From assembly GCA_016199925.1 (NCBI GenBank), contig JACQFT010000163.1, forward strand, positions 1-47,550: DNA of 47,550 nt, written 5' to 3'. How positions within the stretch are numbered: the stretch's first letter is position 1; each line of letters opens with the position of its first letter. The DNA comes from Opitutia bacterium (lineage in GTDB: Bacteria > Verrucomicrobiota > Verrucomicrobiia > Opitutales > Opitutaceae). Below the pieces are notes generated by a model. It worked only from the letters and a program-made list of their open reading frames with translations. It did no database searches and had not been told where the DNA came from. Below are positions 26,084 through 33,258 of the stretch, in pieces. The position numbers were made by a program, and so were the translations under genes.

Positions 26084-26683
26084 TCAGCCCGCCTTGGGCT
26101 CGGTGCCGGCGGGCCAGACGTAGGGCAGCGGGCGCTGGAAGACCTCGGGCACGCCCTGCGCGAGGAGCCAGTCGAGGACCGGTTTGCCTTTGTCGCTTTG
26201 CTTCGCGCAGTGGAGCAGGGTGAAGCCGTGGGGCCCGGGGATTTCGGGAGCCTTGGGGTAAATCGCCATCGCCGCCTGCACAAAACTGAGCTGCCCGAGC
26301 ATCGCGGCGGCAAAAATGTCGAGTCGGGCGCCTTTGCTCAGAAGGTATTCCGCAATGTCGTCACCGCCCGTGTGAGCGGCGGCCTGCAGCGGGGTCTCGA
26401 AATCACCCCCGCCCCAGTCCCAGCAGGCGTTGGCGAGCAGGGGCGTCTCGTCGACGAGCTTCATGACGTTTTCGAGGCTGCGATGGGACTGGCCGACGGC
26501 GGCCTGCACCTTGTCTGGCGGCAGGGAGGGCGGTTTGGGCGGGGCATTGGGTCGCGGGGCTGCGGGCGTGGCTGAATCGGCCTGCCGATTGAGATAGGGT
26601 GAGGTCAGAGCTGAGAGCGGGGCGGCAGCAGCAAGGGTCGCGGAGGAGAGCAGGAACAGACGGCGGTTCATGGAGGTATTCAT
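26084..26683 (-). CDS. exported ankyrin-repeat protein
   Basis: 199 residues. N terminus NRRLFLLSSATLAAAAPLSAL looks like a Tat-type signal (twin Arg followed by a hydrophobic run), though a Sec signal cannot be excluded. After a proline-rich linker (about residues 35-55) the fold shows ankyrin units: TPLQAAAHTGGDDIAEYLLSKGA, a following unit DIFAAAMLGQLSFVQAAMAIYP, and FTLLHCAKQSDKGKPVLDWLLAQGV. Two in-frame ATGs, at 26683 and 26671, are possible; the longer is given because neither has a ribosome-binding site. It lies 46 bases after the P9 stop and is probably co-transcribed with it. Ankyrin proteins mediate protein contacts; the partner is unknown. Confidence 0.82.
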   Translation of the reverse strand: MNTSMNRRLFLLSSATLAAAAPLSALTSPYLNRQADSATPAAPRPNAPPKPPSLPPDKVQAAVGQSHRSLENVMKLVDETPLLANACWDWGGGDFETPLQAAAHTGGDDIAEYLLSKGARLDIFAAAMLGQLSFVQAAMAIYPKAPEIPGPHGFTLLHCAKQSDKGKPVLDWLLAQGVPEVFQRPLPYVWPAGTEPKAG

Positions 26684-26694
26684 AAAGAAAGGAA

Positions 26695-26715
26695 GTTGAG
26701 AGTTGAGGGATGAGC
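26695..26715. repeat. tandem heptamer repeat, GTTGAGR x2-3
   Basis: GTTGAGA, GTTGAGG and the related GATGAGC follow each other without spacer, 12 bases upstream of the ankyrin gene start and 15 bases from the P9 stop. Same unit as the arrays at 8608 and 37184. Confidence 0.7.
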
Positions 26716-26729
26716 GTCGAGAGAACCGG

Positions 26730-29165
26730 TCACTCGGAACGCAGCGCGATCAGCGGGTCGACCTTGGTGGCGCGGCGGGCGGGGATATAACAGGCGAGCA
26801 GGGCGACGCCCGAGAGCAGGCCGGCGATGACAGCGAAGGTCAGCGGGTCGGTAGGTTTCACCTCGAAGAGGAAGCTACCGACGTAGCGCGTGAGGCCGCA
26901 GGCGGCGGCGAGTCCTCCCAGCACGCCGACGCCGGTCACAATCACGCCGCGTTTCAAGATCAACCCGACGACGGCGCGGGTCTGCGCGCCGAGGGCGAGG
27001 CAGATGCCGATCTCGCGCGTGCGCTGGACGACGGCCTGGGCCATGACGGCGTAGATGCCCAACAAGGTCAAGAACAGGGCGATGACGCCGAAGACCGACA
27101 TCAGCGTCGCGCCGGTGCGCGACCCCCACAGCGCGTTGCGGATGACTTCGCGGTAGTCGATAGAGCGAAGGTTTACGGCGGGATCAAGCGACTGCAGCTC
27201 TTTGCGCAAGGTCGGCAGCAGATCAGTCGGATTACCGGCGGTGCGGATGTGAAAGACGTTTGCCGCCTCGAAGAACTGCGCGACCGGGAAAAACGCGAAC
27301 GGTGCGGGATCAGCCCGGAGCTCGACGTCACGGATGTTGCGCGTGACCCCGACCACCTGCACGGGCGTCTCGTCGTTGTAGAGCTTGATCGTTTTCCCGA
27401 TCGGATCCTGGCCGGGCCAGGCGAGGCGCGCCATGGCCTCGTTGATGATGACGGCCGGCGGATGCGTCCCGTTGTCGTCGACGGAAAAATCGCGACCCGC
27501 CACGAGTTCCAGGCCCATGAAACGCAGGAAGTCGGGTTGCACAACGGCGAAGCTCATGAACCGGCCGCGCGTGCGCAGTGCTTCGTCCTCGCCCTGCGGT
27601 TTGATGGTGCGCTGCGGATTCACGCCGGTGAGGAAGGGCCGGCTCGCGATGGAGACATCAAGCACCCCCGGGACCGTTCTCAGTCGGGCAAGGGCGCGCT
27701 GATAGTATTCAAGGGTGCGTGTTTGATTGTAGCCCGATTGGACGAGGTCAGCCGACATCAGCGCAAGGTTGCGGCTGTTCCAACCGAGAGTCACCGCGCT
27801 GGCCTGATTCAGGCTGCGCACGAAAAGTCCGGCGATTACGAGCGCGACGACCGACAGCGCGACCTGCGCCGCGACCAGCACGTGCCGGAACGAGAATATC
27901 GACAGGCCGTTGTCGCCCGAGGGAACGCGTTTCAGGATCGCGATGAGATCGACGCGCGAGGCGGCCAGCGCGGGCACGACACCGAACAGCAGACCGGTCA
28001 GGATCGTCGCACTGACGGCAAAGGCCAGCACGCGGCCGTCGACATTGACTTCCATGTTATCCGGAAAACCAGGCGGGCGCAGTGCCCAAAGCAGGTCGCG
28101 CAGCCAGACGGAGATCACCACGCCCAACCCGCCGCCGAGGGCGGCGAGCAGGAAATTTTCGCGGAGCAGCTGCCCCACGACCTGGCCGCGGCTGGCGCCC
28201 AGGGCGACCCGGAGCGCGATCTCGCGTTGGCGCGCGCCCGCGCGGGCAAGGAGCAGGTTGGCGAGATTGGCGCAGGCGATCAGCAGAATGAGGCCGGCCA
28301 AGGCGATGAGAAGATTGCCCGCGCGCAGGAGATCGGAGCGACGGTTGGGGTCGAGCATCGCCTGCGCGATCGGCACGAGGCGGAGCGAGCGGCCGGCGTT
28401 GTCCGCGGGGAAGTCGATGGCCAGTTTCTCGCTCAACGGCTTGAGCGAGGCGGCCGCCTGCCCGAGCGTGACGCCGGGTTTGAGGCGACCGATGACCGAC
28501 ACCGTCACTGCCCGCCGGCTGATGAAAAACTCCAGTCCCTGCCCGAGAAGAACGCTGCGATAGACGGACGTGGGCATCCAATAGTCTGGCGCATCGATCA
28601 CGCTAATGCCGCGAAATCCGGCGGGCGCCACGCCCACCACGGTGAAGGGCACATTGTTAAAGAGGAGCGTGCGGCCGAGCGCCTCAGGGCTGGCGGCAAG
28701 CCGGGTCTGCCAGAAGGCATGGCTCACGACGACGACCGGGGGCGCCCCCTCGACATCGTCGGCGACACTGAGCGGCCGGCCGAGGACGGGTTTCACCCCG
28801 AGCAAATCGAAGTAGCTACCCGAGACCAAATGTCCGAACAAAATGGAATTGTTCTCACCCTCCGTGAAACGAACGCCGAGAAACAGGTGGAGCGCGAGGT
28901 CGGTGAAGACGGTGTTGTTCGCGCGATAGTCGGTGAAATTGGGCACCGACAGCCGCATCAGGCCTGGCGTCTTGTCTTCGGTGGAATGCAGGGAGACGAG
29001 CTCGTCGGGGCGCTCGAACGGCGGCGGGCGCAGGAAGAAGGCGTTGAGGAACGAGAAGCAGGCCGTGCTCGCGCCGACGCCGAGGGCAAGCATCAGGACA
29101 GCGACGGTGGTGAAGCCGGGGGATTTAGCCAGCGAGCGGAGAGCGAGACGGAGATCCTGAATCAT
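26730..29165 (-). CDS. ADOP-family permease paired with an ATPase gene, P9
   Basis: 811 residues. MIQDLRLALRSLAKSPGF, TM1 with LALGVGASTACFSFLNA, first MacB_PCD domain (VVVVSHAFWQTRLAAS, GVAPAGF), FtsX helices (LILLIACANLANLLLARA), a deviant cytoplasmic loop AILKRVPSGDNG, TM5, second MacB_PCD domain (VIINEAMARLAWPGQDPIG), terminal FtsX block ending KVDPLIALRSE. It is the only permease in the window directly preceded by an ATPase gene (51 bases), so a two-gene ABC transporter is well supported here. The leader CCCCCACCTCCC is pyrimidine-rich. ADOPs are usually 'orphans', which makes this pairing informative for the whole set. Confidence 0.94.
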   Translation of the reverse strand: MIQDLRLALRSLAKSPGFTTVAVLMLALGVGASTACFSFLNAFFLRPPPFERPDELVSLHSTEDKTPGLMRLSVPNFTDYRANNTVFTDLALHLFLGVRFTEGENNSILFGHLVSGSYFDLLGVKPVLGRPLSVADDVEGAPPVVVVSHAFWQTRLAASPEALGRTLLFNNVPFTVVGVAPAGFRGISVIDAPDYWMPTSVYRSVLLGQGLEFFISRRAVTVSVIGRLKPGVTLGQAAASLKPLSEKLAIDFPADNAGRSLRLVPIAQAMLDPNRRSDLLRAGNLLIALAGLILLIACANLANLLLARAGARQREIALRVALGASRGQVVGQLLRENFLLAALGGGLGVVISVWLRDLLWALRPPGFPDNMEVNVDGRVLAFAVSATILTGLLFGVVPALAASRVDLIAILKRVPSGDNGLSIFSFRHVLVAAQVALSVVALVIAGLFVRSLNQASAVTLGWNSRNLALMSADLVQSGYNQTRTLEYYQRALARLRTVPGVLDVSIASRPFLTGVNPQRTIKPQGEDEALRTRGRFMSFAVVQPDFLRFMGLELVAGRDFSVDDNGTHPPAVIINEAMARLAWPGQDPIGKTIKLYNDETPVQVVGVTRNIRDVELRADPAPFAFFPVAQFFEAANVFHIRTAGNPTDLLPTLRKELQSLDPAVNLRSIDYREVIRNALWGSRTGATLMSVFGVIALFLTLLGIYAVMAQAVVQRTREIGICLALGAQTRAVVGLILKRGVIVTGVGVLGGLAAACGLTRYVGSFLFEVKPTDPLTFAVIAGLLSGVALLACYIPARRATKVDPLIALRSE

Positions 29166-29216
29166 GGGAGGTGGGGGTGTGCTTCGCCCGCAGTCCCAGT
29201 TGTGTTGGGGAAAAGT

Positions 29217-29882
29217 TTACTTGCTGATCAGCATGCCGTCGGCGAGCCGGACGACGCGCGATCCGTAGGTCGCGTTCTCCTCGGAGTGGGTGACCTGGAT
29301 GATCGTCGTGCCTTCTTCGTTGAGTTTCTTGAACAGCTTCATGATCTCGCGGCCCTGGTCGGAGTGCAGGTTGCCGGTCGGTTCGTCGGCGAGGATGAGC
29401 GAGGGCTTGGCGATGAGCGCGCGCGCCACGCCCACGAGCTGCTGCTGACCGCCCGAGAGCTGGTTCGGGTAGAGGTCCTTCTTGCCGACGATACCGAAAC
29501 GGTCGAGCACGTCGCAAACGGCGGACTCGCGCTCCTTCTTGGGAACGTCGCGGTAGGAAAGCGGAATCTCGAGGTTCTCGTAAACGGTGAGGTCGTCGAG
29601 CAAGTGGTAGCTCTGAAAGACAAAGCCGAGGTGCTTTTTCTGGAGGTCGAAGCGCTTTTTCTTGTCGAGCTGGTGGACCGGCTGGCCGAGGAGATTAAAT
29701 TCGCCGTGCCACGAACTGTCGTGGAGGCCGAGAATGTGGAGCAGGGTCGACTTGCCCGAGCCCGACGGGCCCATGATGGAGACGAACTCGCCCTCGTTGA
29801 TCTCGAGGCTGATGTTGCGGAGCGCGTAGAAGACGCCGCCTTTGAGCGGATAGATTTTTTCGACGGAGCGGAGGGAAATCAT
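29217..29882 (-). CDS. ABC transporter ATP-binding protein (MacB/LolD type)
   Basis: 221 residues, a single nucleotide-binding domain. Walker A GPSGSGKST at residues 38-46, Q-loop GFVFQSYHLL, signature LSGGQQQ, Walker B LILADEPTGNL, and the switch histidine in QVTHSEENA. The KIYPLKGGVFYALRNIS opening and DEPTGNLHS are typical of the MacB/LolD/FtsE group, which energises FtsX-like permeases by mechanotransmission. Oddity: the residue after LSGGQQQ is Leu, where this group nearly always has Arg. The ATG at 29882 begins the domain; an upstream in-frame ATG adds 28 unlikely residues. First gene of the array, upstream of P9 by 51 bases. It may serve P9 alone or several of the orphan permeases downstream (inference). 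Confidence 0.93.
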   Translation of the reverse strand: MISLRSVEKIYPLKGGVFYALRNISLEINEGEFVSIMGPSGSGKSTLLHILGLHDSSWHGEFNLLGQPVHQLDKKKRFDLQKKHLGFVFQSYHLLDDLTVYENLEIPLSYRDVPKKERESAVCDVLDRFGIVGKKDLYPNQLSGGQQQLVGVARALIAKPSLILADEPTGNLHSDQGREIMKLFKKLNEEGTTIIQVTHSEENATYGSRVVRLADGMLISK

Positions 29883-30020
29883 GGGGGCGGAAGGGGAAAA
29901 ACGGTGGAACGGGCTCTGCAAGGGCCGTGCCACAACACAACCGGACCGCGCGAAGTTGCAAGCCAATGGGTTCGGGCGGCCGGGCGGGCGACCCGATCGC
30001 GGCGCGCTCCGAAAACGAAA

Positions 30021-31223
30021 TCACGGCGTCCCGGAATCGGGAGCCGCAGCCGCCGGACGGGACGGCGCGGCGGGCGAAAGCGGCGCGGCCGCGGTGATCT
30101 GCGCGCCGGCGCGGGTCCAGCGATAGAGCAAAGGACCGCGCGCGCGGGAGAGTGCCTTGAAGAACCCCTTGTCGGCGCGCTGCGGCAACATCAGCTCCTC
30201 GACGCCGGCGGCGCTGCAACTGAAGAGCTTCGCATAGCCCTTGTAGAAACGCGGCTCGCCCAGGATGCGCGAGAGGCCCTCCTTCGCCGAGGCTTCCGCC
30301 GTCGCTCCTCGAGCTATGGCGGACAGGTCGGCGGGCGGGCCGGGCTCGGGGTTTTGCTCTTCATTGTCTGGCCGCCGCGCGTCGGCGGGCCGCGCGGATG
30401 ACGCCGCGTTCTGCTCGCTCCCGACCTCCGGCCGGCTCGCCGGCCGAAGTCTGGGCGAAGGCCGGTCGAGCACGAGAAAACTGTAGGGCAGGTTGCGCAG
30501 GTCGATGCCCGCGCGCTGGCCGAAACGCACCCAGTCGGAGTTCGCGAAAATCTCCGGCGGCGGCGCGGCGAAGTGGTGGCACCAATGCCGCGCGTTGGCG
30601 GGCGCGAGCAGGCCGCACGCGGCCTGGTGCGTGCAGGGCGCGACGACACGGAAATCACCGCGCAGTTTCTCCCGCCAACTGACGAGCACTCGGCTGACGT
30701 CGGAAGTGCCGGGCTCGACCCACAGCACCGTGGCCGCGCGTGCGATCAACGCGGCGAGGTCGGCGCGGCCGGCTTCGTCGAGCTCGTTCACCACATGGCT
30801 GACCACGAGCATGTCGAGCGGCGCGTCGCCGCGCAAATCGCGCACGCCGGCGGTCTCGACGGCGAGGCCGGGGAAAACTTTTCGGGCACGGTGTTCGGCG
30901 AAACGCATCGCCAGCTCCGAGTGGTCGTGCAGGAGGAGACGGGAGAAATTCATCGCGCCGAAAAAATCGACGACGCGCCGGCCGGCTACGCCGCTGCCGC
31001 AGCCCCAGTCGAGTATCGTGCCGCCGGCCGATGGCGCCCAGCCGCGTAGCCGCAGCTCGCGCAGCACGGCGTCCCATTTCCAGCCGATGCGCTCGCCGTA
31101 GGTCAGGTCGTAGCACTCGAGGTCGGTCATTGTGTGCCAGTAGGGACCGGCACTCTTGGCGTCGGTGAGGAACGTCTCGCGCAGGCGGTCCAGCACTTCC
31201 CAGTCGAGCGATTCCAGTTTCAT
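30021..31223 (-). CDS. Rsm22/METTL17-like methyltransferase with four conserved Cys
   Basis: 400 residues. SAM-binding motif I LDWGCGSG at residues 71-78 and the post-motif VVSHVVNELDE (about 140-150) identify a class I methyltransferase. PCTHQAACGLL, HWCHHF and LPYSFLVLDR (about 196-253) are hallmarks of the Rsm22 family. Cys197, Cys203, Cys215 and Cys336 match the four-Cys pattern reported to bind an iron-sulfur cluster in the mitochondrial homologue METTL17, which assists small-ribosomal-subunit assembly. Residues about 256-315 are a proline/alanine-rich insert coded by repeat-like DNA. The start at 31223 gives MKLESLDWEVLDRL; no ribosome-binding site. It is upstream of the ATPase gene by 138 bases and immediately beyond the last integron cassette. 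The bacterial role is not established. Confidence 0.85.
   Translation of the reverse strand: MKLESLDWEVLDRLRETFLTDAKSAGPYWHTMTDLECYDLTYGERIGWKWDAVLRELRLRGWAPSAGGTILDWGCGSGVAGRRVVDFFGAMNFSRLLLHDHSELAMRFAEHRARKVFPGLAVETAGVRDLRGDAPLDMLVVSHVVNELDEAGRADLAALIARAATVLWVEPGTSDVSRVLVSWREKLRGDFRVVAPCTHQAACGLLAPANARHWCHHFAAPPPEIFANSDWVRFGQRAGIDLRNLPYSFLVLDRPSPRLRPASRPEVGSEQNAASSARPADARRPDNEEQNPEPGPPADLSAIARGATAEASAKEGLSRILGEPRFYKGYAKLFSCSAAGVEELMLPQRADKGFFKALSRARGPLLYRWTRAGAQITAAAPLSPAAPSRPAAAAPDSGTP
30279..30458. repeat. repeat-like in-frame insert in the Rsm22-like gene
   Basis: Encodes residues about 256-315 of the methyltransferase, between the conserved LVLDR and the C-terminal Cys region. It contains a perfect 7-base hairpin CGGCCGG/CCGGCCG (30429-30446) and stretches such as CTTCGCCGAGGCTTC and GCTATGGCGGACAGGTCGGC that I recall from dispersed repeats of Opitutaceae-like genomes. 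The inserted peptide is low-complexity (many Pro, Ala, Arg). Dispersal elsewhere in this genome is not visible from the window. Confidence 0.5.
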
Positions 31224-31346
31224 CTGACCGACGCTGTGCAGTCGCGCCGCCGCGCCAAATCAAAACCGAGGAGGACGAAAACGGAGCAGCACCCGGCCCG
31301 CCCTTCGGCCCCCAGCAGGATTCTTCTCTTCGGCCCAACGAATGAG

Positions 31347-31386
31347 GGCAGACACGACGGGGCGCGGCCCCGGAGTTGTCTGTGCC
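31347..31386. other. attC-like hairpin, site 4 (distal end of cassette array)
   Basis: Outer GGCA/TGCC, then GACA/TGTC, then CGGGGC/GCCCCG form one hairpin with one- or two-base bulges on one arm, the pattern of attC extrahelical bases. It lies just after the stop of the 132-residue cassette gene and before the Rsm22-like gene. It is shorter than the other sites and more diverged; the flanking AATGAG resembles the GATGAG flank of the others. Confidence 0.45.
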
Positions 31387-31397
31387 GGCTTAGAGTT

Positions 31398-31796
31398 CTA
31401 CTTCTTTGGGGATGCTGGTTCCTCTGTGATGGTGATCCTCAAGGAGAAGTCTCTCAACACGACATCCTGCGGCTTGCCCAGGCGGAGTTCGGGCTCAACC
31501 GCGGCTATGGTCTCCATGCTTTTCCTTTCGTTTCTCAGCATCCGCTTAATTTTTAGATTTGCGGTGTCGCCCTTCAAATTCGGCGCCAGTTCGAAAAATC
31601 CTCGATCTCGGAGTTCGGGCCAGCCGAAGCCCATGGTGGTGCCTTCTTTCATGACGACGTTCTGTGGTTTGCAGCCTTCGAATCCGCAATCTTTGGCATT
31701 CAGCCATTCGAGTTTAATGCGAAGAACTTCGTCAGCCGCATGACCCGGAGTCCAGCCGAGTAGCAGACACAGGAGTAGTTGAGAGAGCGTTTTCAT
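31398..31796 (-). CDS. secreted cassette protein of unknown function
   Basis: 132 residues. Signal peptide MKTLSQLLLCLLLGWTPGHAA, then DEVLRIKLEWLNAKDCGFEGCKPQNVVMKEGTT and a C-terminal strand-rich part LRLGKPQDVVLRDFSLRITITEE. Two Cys (CGFEGC) may form a disulfide. No family recognised. Its codon usage and base composition are visibly less GC-rich than the neighbouring chromosomal genes, as expected for an integron cassette. Start at 31796 begins the signal peptide; an ATG ten codons upstream lies in the preceding attC-like site. Fourth and last cassette of the array. Confidence 0.72.
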   Translation of the reverse strand: MKTLSQLLLCLLLGWTPGHAADEVLRIKLEWLNAKDCGFEGCKPQNVVMKEGTTMGFGWPELRDRGFFELAPNLKGDTANLKIKRMLRNERKSMETIAAVEPELRLGKPQDVVLRDFSLRITITEEPASPKK

Positions 31797-31806
31797 TTCG
31801 TAGAAC

Positions 31807-31914
31807 GTTGACGATGAGACACGCACGGGCGAGCGCGCTCTGATCCTGAAATTAGCGACAATGTAGAGCGGAGCTGGGCAATGCGAAGCACGGTCGCTTC
31901 CCGCGCGATGTCTC
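31807..31914. other. attC-like site 3
   Basis: On the plus strand it runs from GTTGACGATGAGAC to CCCGCGCGATGTCTC. The arms GAGACACGCACGGG (31816-31829) and CCCGCGCGATGTCTC (31900-31914) are complementary with one bulged base and one mismatch, around a variable centre of about 70 bases. It aligns with sites 1 and 2 at both ends but its centre differs. It separates the DUF1801-like cassette from the secreted-protein cassette. Confidence 0.6.
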
Positions 31915-31951
31915 TGGCAGCTGGCTGGGCTCTTTTTTCACAAGCTACACT

Positions 31952-32443
31952 TTACTGCTTCTTACCCCCGACACCAGGCACGGCCGTGACTTGCCTCATC
32001 CATTTTGAAATCTGCCGTTCGTTTAGCTCGTTTACGGATCCGAGCTCAACGCCCCTGGTCGACCTGCCCATCGCCACCGGCGTCACCGGGGGCACTGGCT
32101 TGAGCGCCGCGCCGTTTACGAACATGAGCTTGACGTGGCCGGAAAATCCGCCGCAACAGAAGCACCAGCCGTCGCCGACGCCATAGTAGGACATGCCCCA
32201 TTTAACGGAACGCTGCAGGCCGGGAAGCGTCTTCGCCGCAAGCGCGTCAATTCTTTCCACAATGTCGCGCTGCGGATGCGGTAGACTCGCGATGTAAGCA
32301 AAGACCGGCTTGTCGCCGACCGCAGCCTTTGCCGCGCTTGCCTTGCTGGTCTCCATGGATTCCGGCAACGGCACCGCCGCCGCGCGCTTGGTAGGTTTCG
32401 GGCTAACGCGCTTCGAGGTCTTGTCTGTTTTGCGAGTGGGCAT
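31952..32443 (-). CDS. DUF1801 (YdhG-like) cassette protein
   Basis: 163 residues. A basic, Lys/Thr/Pro-rich N-terminal tail (about 1-45) precedes a DUF1801 domain: VFAYIASLPHPQRDIVERIDALAAKTLPGLQRSVKWGMSYYGVGDGW, then CFCCGGFSGHVKLMFVNGAAL, ending with the helix NELNERQISKWMRQ. DUF1801 proteins are small alpha/beta proteins of unknown biochemical role and are common in integron cassettes and other mobile DNA. Unlike the permease genes it has a clear ribosome-binding site (AGGAGA, six bases before the ATG). It is third in the cassette array and is bounded by attC-like sites 2 and 3. Confidence 0.82.
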   Translation of the reverse strand: MPTRKTDKTSKRVSPKPTKRAAAVPLPESMETSKASAAKAAVGDKPVFAYIASLPHPQRDIVERIDALAAKTLPGLQRSVKWGMSYYGVGDGWCFCCGGFSGHVKLMFVNGAALKPVPPVTPVAMGRSTRGVELGSVNELNERQISKWMRQVTAVPGVGGKKQ

Positions 32444-32473
32444 TGTGGTCTCCTACACTTCCGATGTGAGTGG

Positions 32474-32608
32474 GCCGATCGTTACGGATGAGACACGCGC
32501 GGGCGAGCGTGGAGTGAGCCCTTTTGAACGACGGGAGATGCTGAGCGGAAAAGGCACATACGATTCAGGTCAAATCCCGCGCGTTGTTCTCTGGCGGTCT
32601 GGATCGGC
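32474..32608. other. attC-like site 2
   Basis: On the plus strand the ends are GCCGATC/GATCGGC. The inner arms GAGACACGCGCGGG (32490-32503) and CCCGCGCGTTGTTCTC (32576-32591) pair perfectly except for two extra adenines on the minus-strand arm, like the extrahelical bases of attC. A third stem, CTGA/TCAG with GGGA/TCCC, lies in the centre. The 135-base element is strongly similar along its length to site 1 (32856-32990). Confidence 0.65.
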
Positions 32609-32618
32609 TCTTCATCTG

Positions 32619-32846
32619 CTACTTTCCGTTCCAGACGCCGGTCTTTCTAAACACGACGAGACCAGCACTGACCACGACAGGGAGTCCGAAAAAATAACTC
32701 ATACCGAAAGCCACCTTCCGCAACATGGCTTCTTCTTTCGGGAGCAGAAATACGCCAATCAGGCCCAAGAGGAAGGCGCCGGTGTAGATGGCGAAGAAAA
32801 TGTTCACGGCTCTCTTTCTTGGGATAAATGGCGCAACGTCCTTCAT
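32619..32846 (-). CDS. small two-helix membrane protein (cassette)
   Basis: 75 residues: MKDVAPFIPRKRAVNIF, TM helix about 13-35 (FFAIYTGAFLLGLIGVFLL), a short charged loop PKEEAMLRK, TM helix about 45-66 (FGMSYFFGLPVVVSAGLVVF), and a short tail. The positive N terminus suggests both termini cytoplasmic. No family recognised. It starts 10 bases after the end of attC-like site 1 and ends 11 bases before site 2, so the gene fills its cassette exactly. A weak GGAAGA lies before the ATG. Confidence 0.7.
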   Translation of the reverse strand: MKDVAPFIPRKRAVNIFFAIYTGAFLLGLIGVFLLPKEEAMLRKVAFGMSYFFGLPVVVSAGLVVFRKTGVWNGK

Positions 32847-32855
32847 CGTTCTTCC

Positions 32856-32990
32856 GGTGATCGTTACCGATGAGACACGCGCGGGCGAGGGTGGAGTGAG
32901 CCCTTTTGAACTACTGGAAATACTGAGCGCAGAGGGAGCATACGAATTAGGTCAAATCCCGCGCGTTGTTCTCTGGCGGTCTGGATCGGC
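32856..32990. other. attC-like site 1
   Basis: Plus-strand ends GGTGATC/GATCGGC, then GTTACCGATGAGAC. The arms GAGACACGCGCGGG (32872-32885) and CCCGCGCGTTGTTCTC (32958-32973) pair with two bulged bases. It matches site 2 at most positions and has the same spacing between arms (72 bases). The end of the first cassette gene runs into it: the last residues NNARDLT are encoded by the arm. Confidence 0.65.
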
Positions 32991-33249
32991 ACTTCTCGAG
33001 GGAGCCGAACTCGGACAGGCAACCGTCGCGAAATGTAGCCACCGCACGAAGCTGATGTGCGCAGCGCGGGCAAGATGCTGTAACCTCAATCTGCTGGACG
33101 CCGGGCATCCGGACTGGATTCGGGAGAGAATCTCCGAGCACCAACTCAGACTCTTCTTCCTTCCCGCCGGTCGGATGGAATGGCGCGTCGCACGTCACGC
33201 CGCATCTCGGGCAGACCAGCCATTCACCAATTGAAAATGAGGGACTCAT
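32947..33249 (-). CDS. zinc-ribbon-like cassette protein
   Basis: 100 residues. Two Cys pairs, CPRCGVTC (about 13-20) and CPRCAHQL (about 60-67), suggest one treble-clef/zinc-ribbon unit formed across the protein; a loop EEESELVLGDSLPNP lies between. No named family recognised. The C-terminal tail (SRPPENNARDLT) is coded by attC-like site 1, a common property of cassette genes. First cassette, next to the integrase remnant. An ATG at the end of an attI-like region (GGCGGAAGAAAG leader) begins it. No signal peptide or TM segment. Confidence 0.65.
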   Translation of the reverse strand: MSPSFSIGEWLVCPRCGVTCDAPFHPTGGKEEESELVLGDSLPNPVRMPGVQQIEVTASCPRCAHQLRAVATFRDGCLSEFGSLEKCRSRPPENNARDLT

Positions 33250-33258
33250 CTTTCTTCC

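Noticed and set aside
30279-30458. A separate small gene on the plus strand inside the Rsm22-like gene
   Set aside because: The open frame is explained by GC-rich repeat DNA; there is no ribosome-binding site and no recognisable domain.
29217-31223. Rsm22-like gene as part of the exporter operon
   Set aside because: It shares strand with the ATPase but is 138 bases away, has a translation-related function and is more likely an unrelated neighbour.
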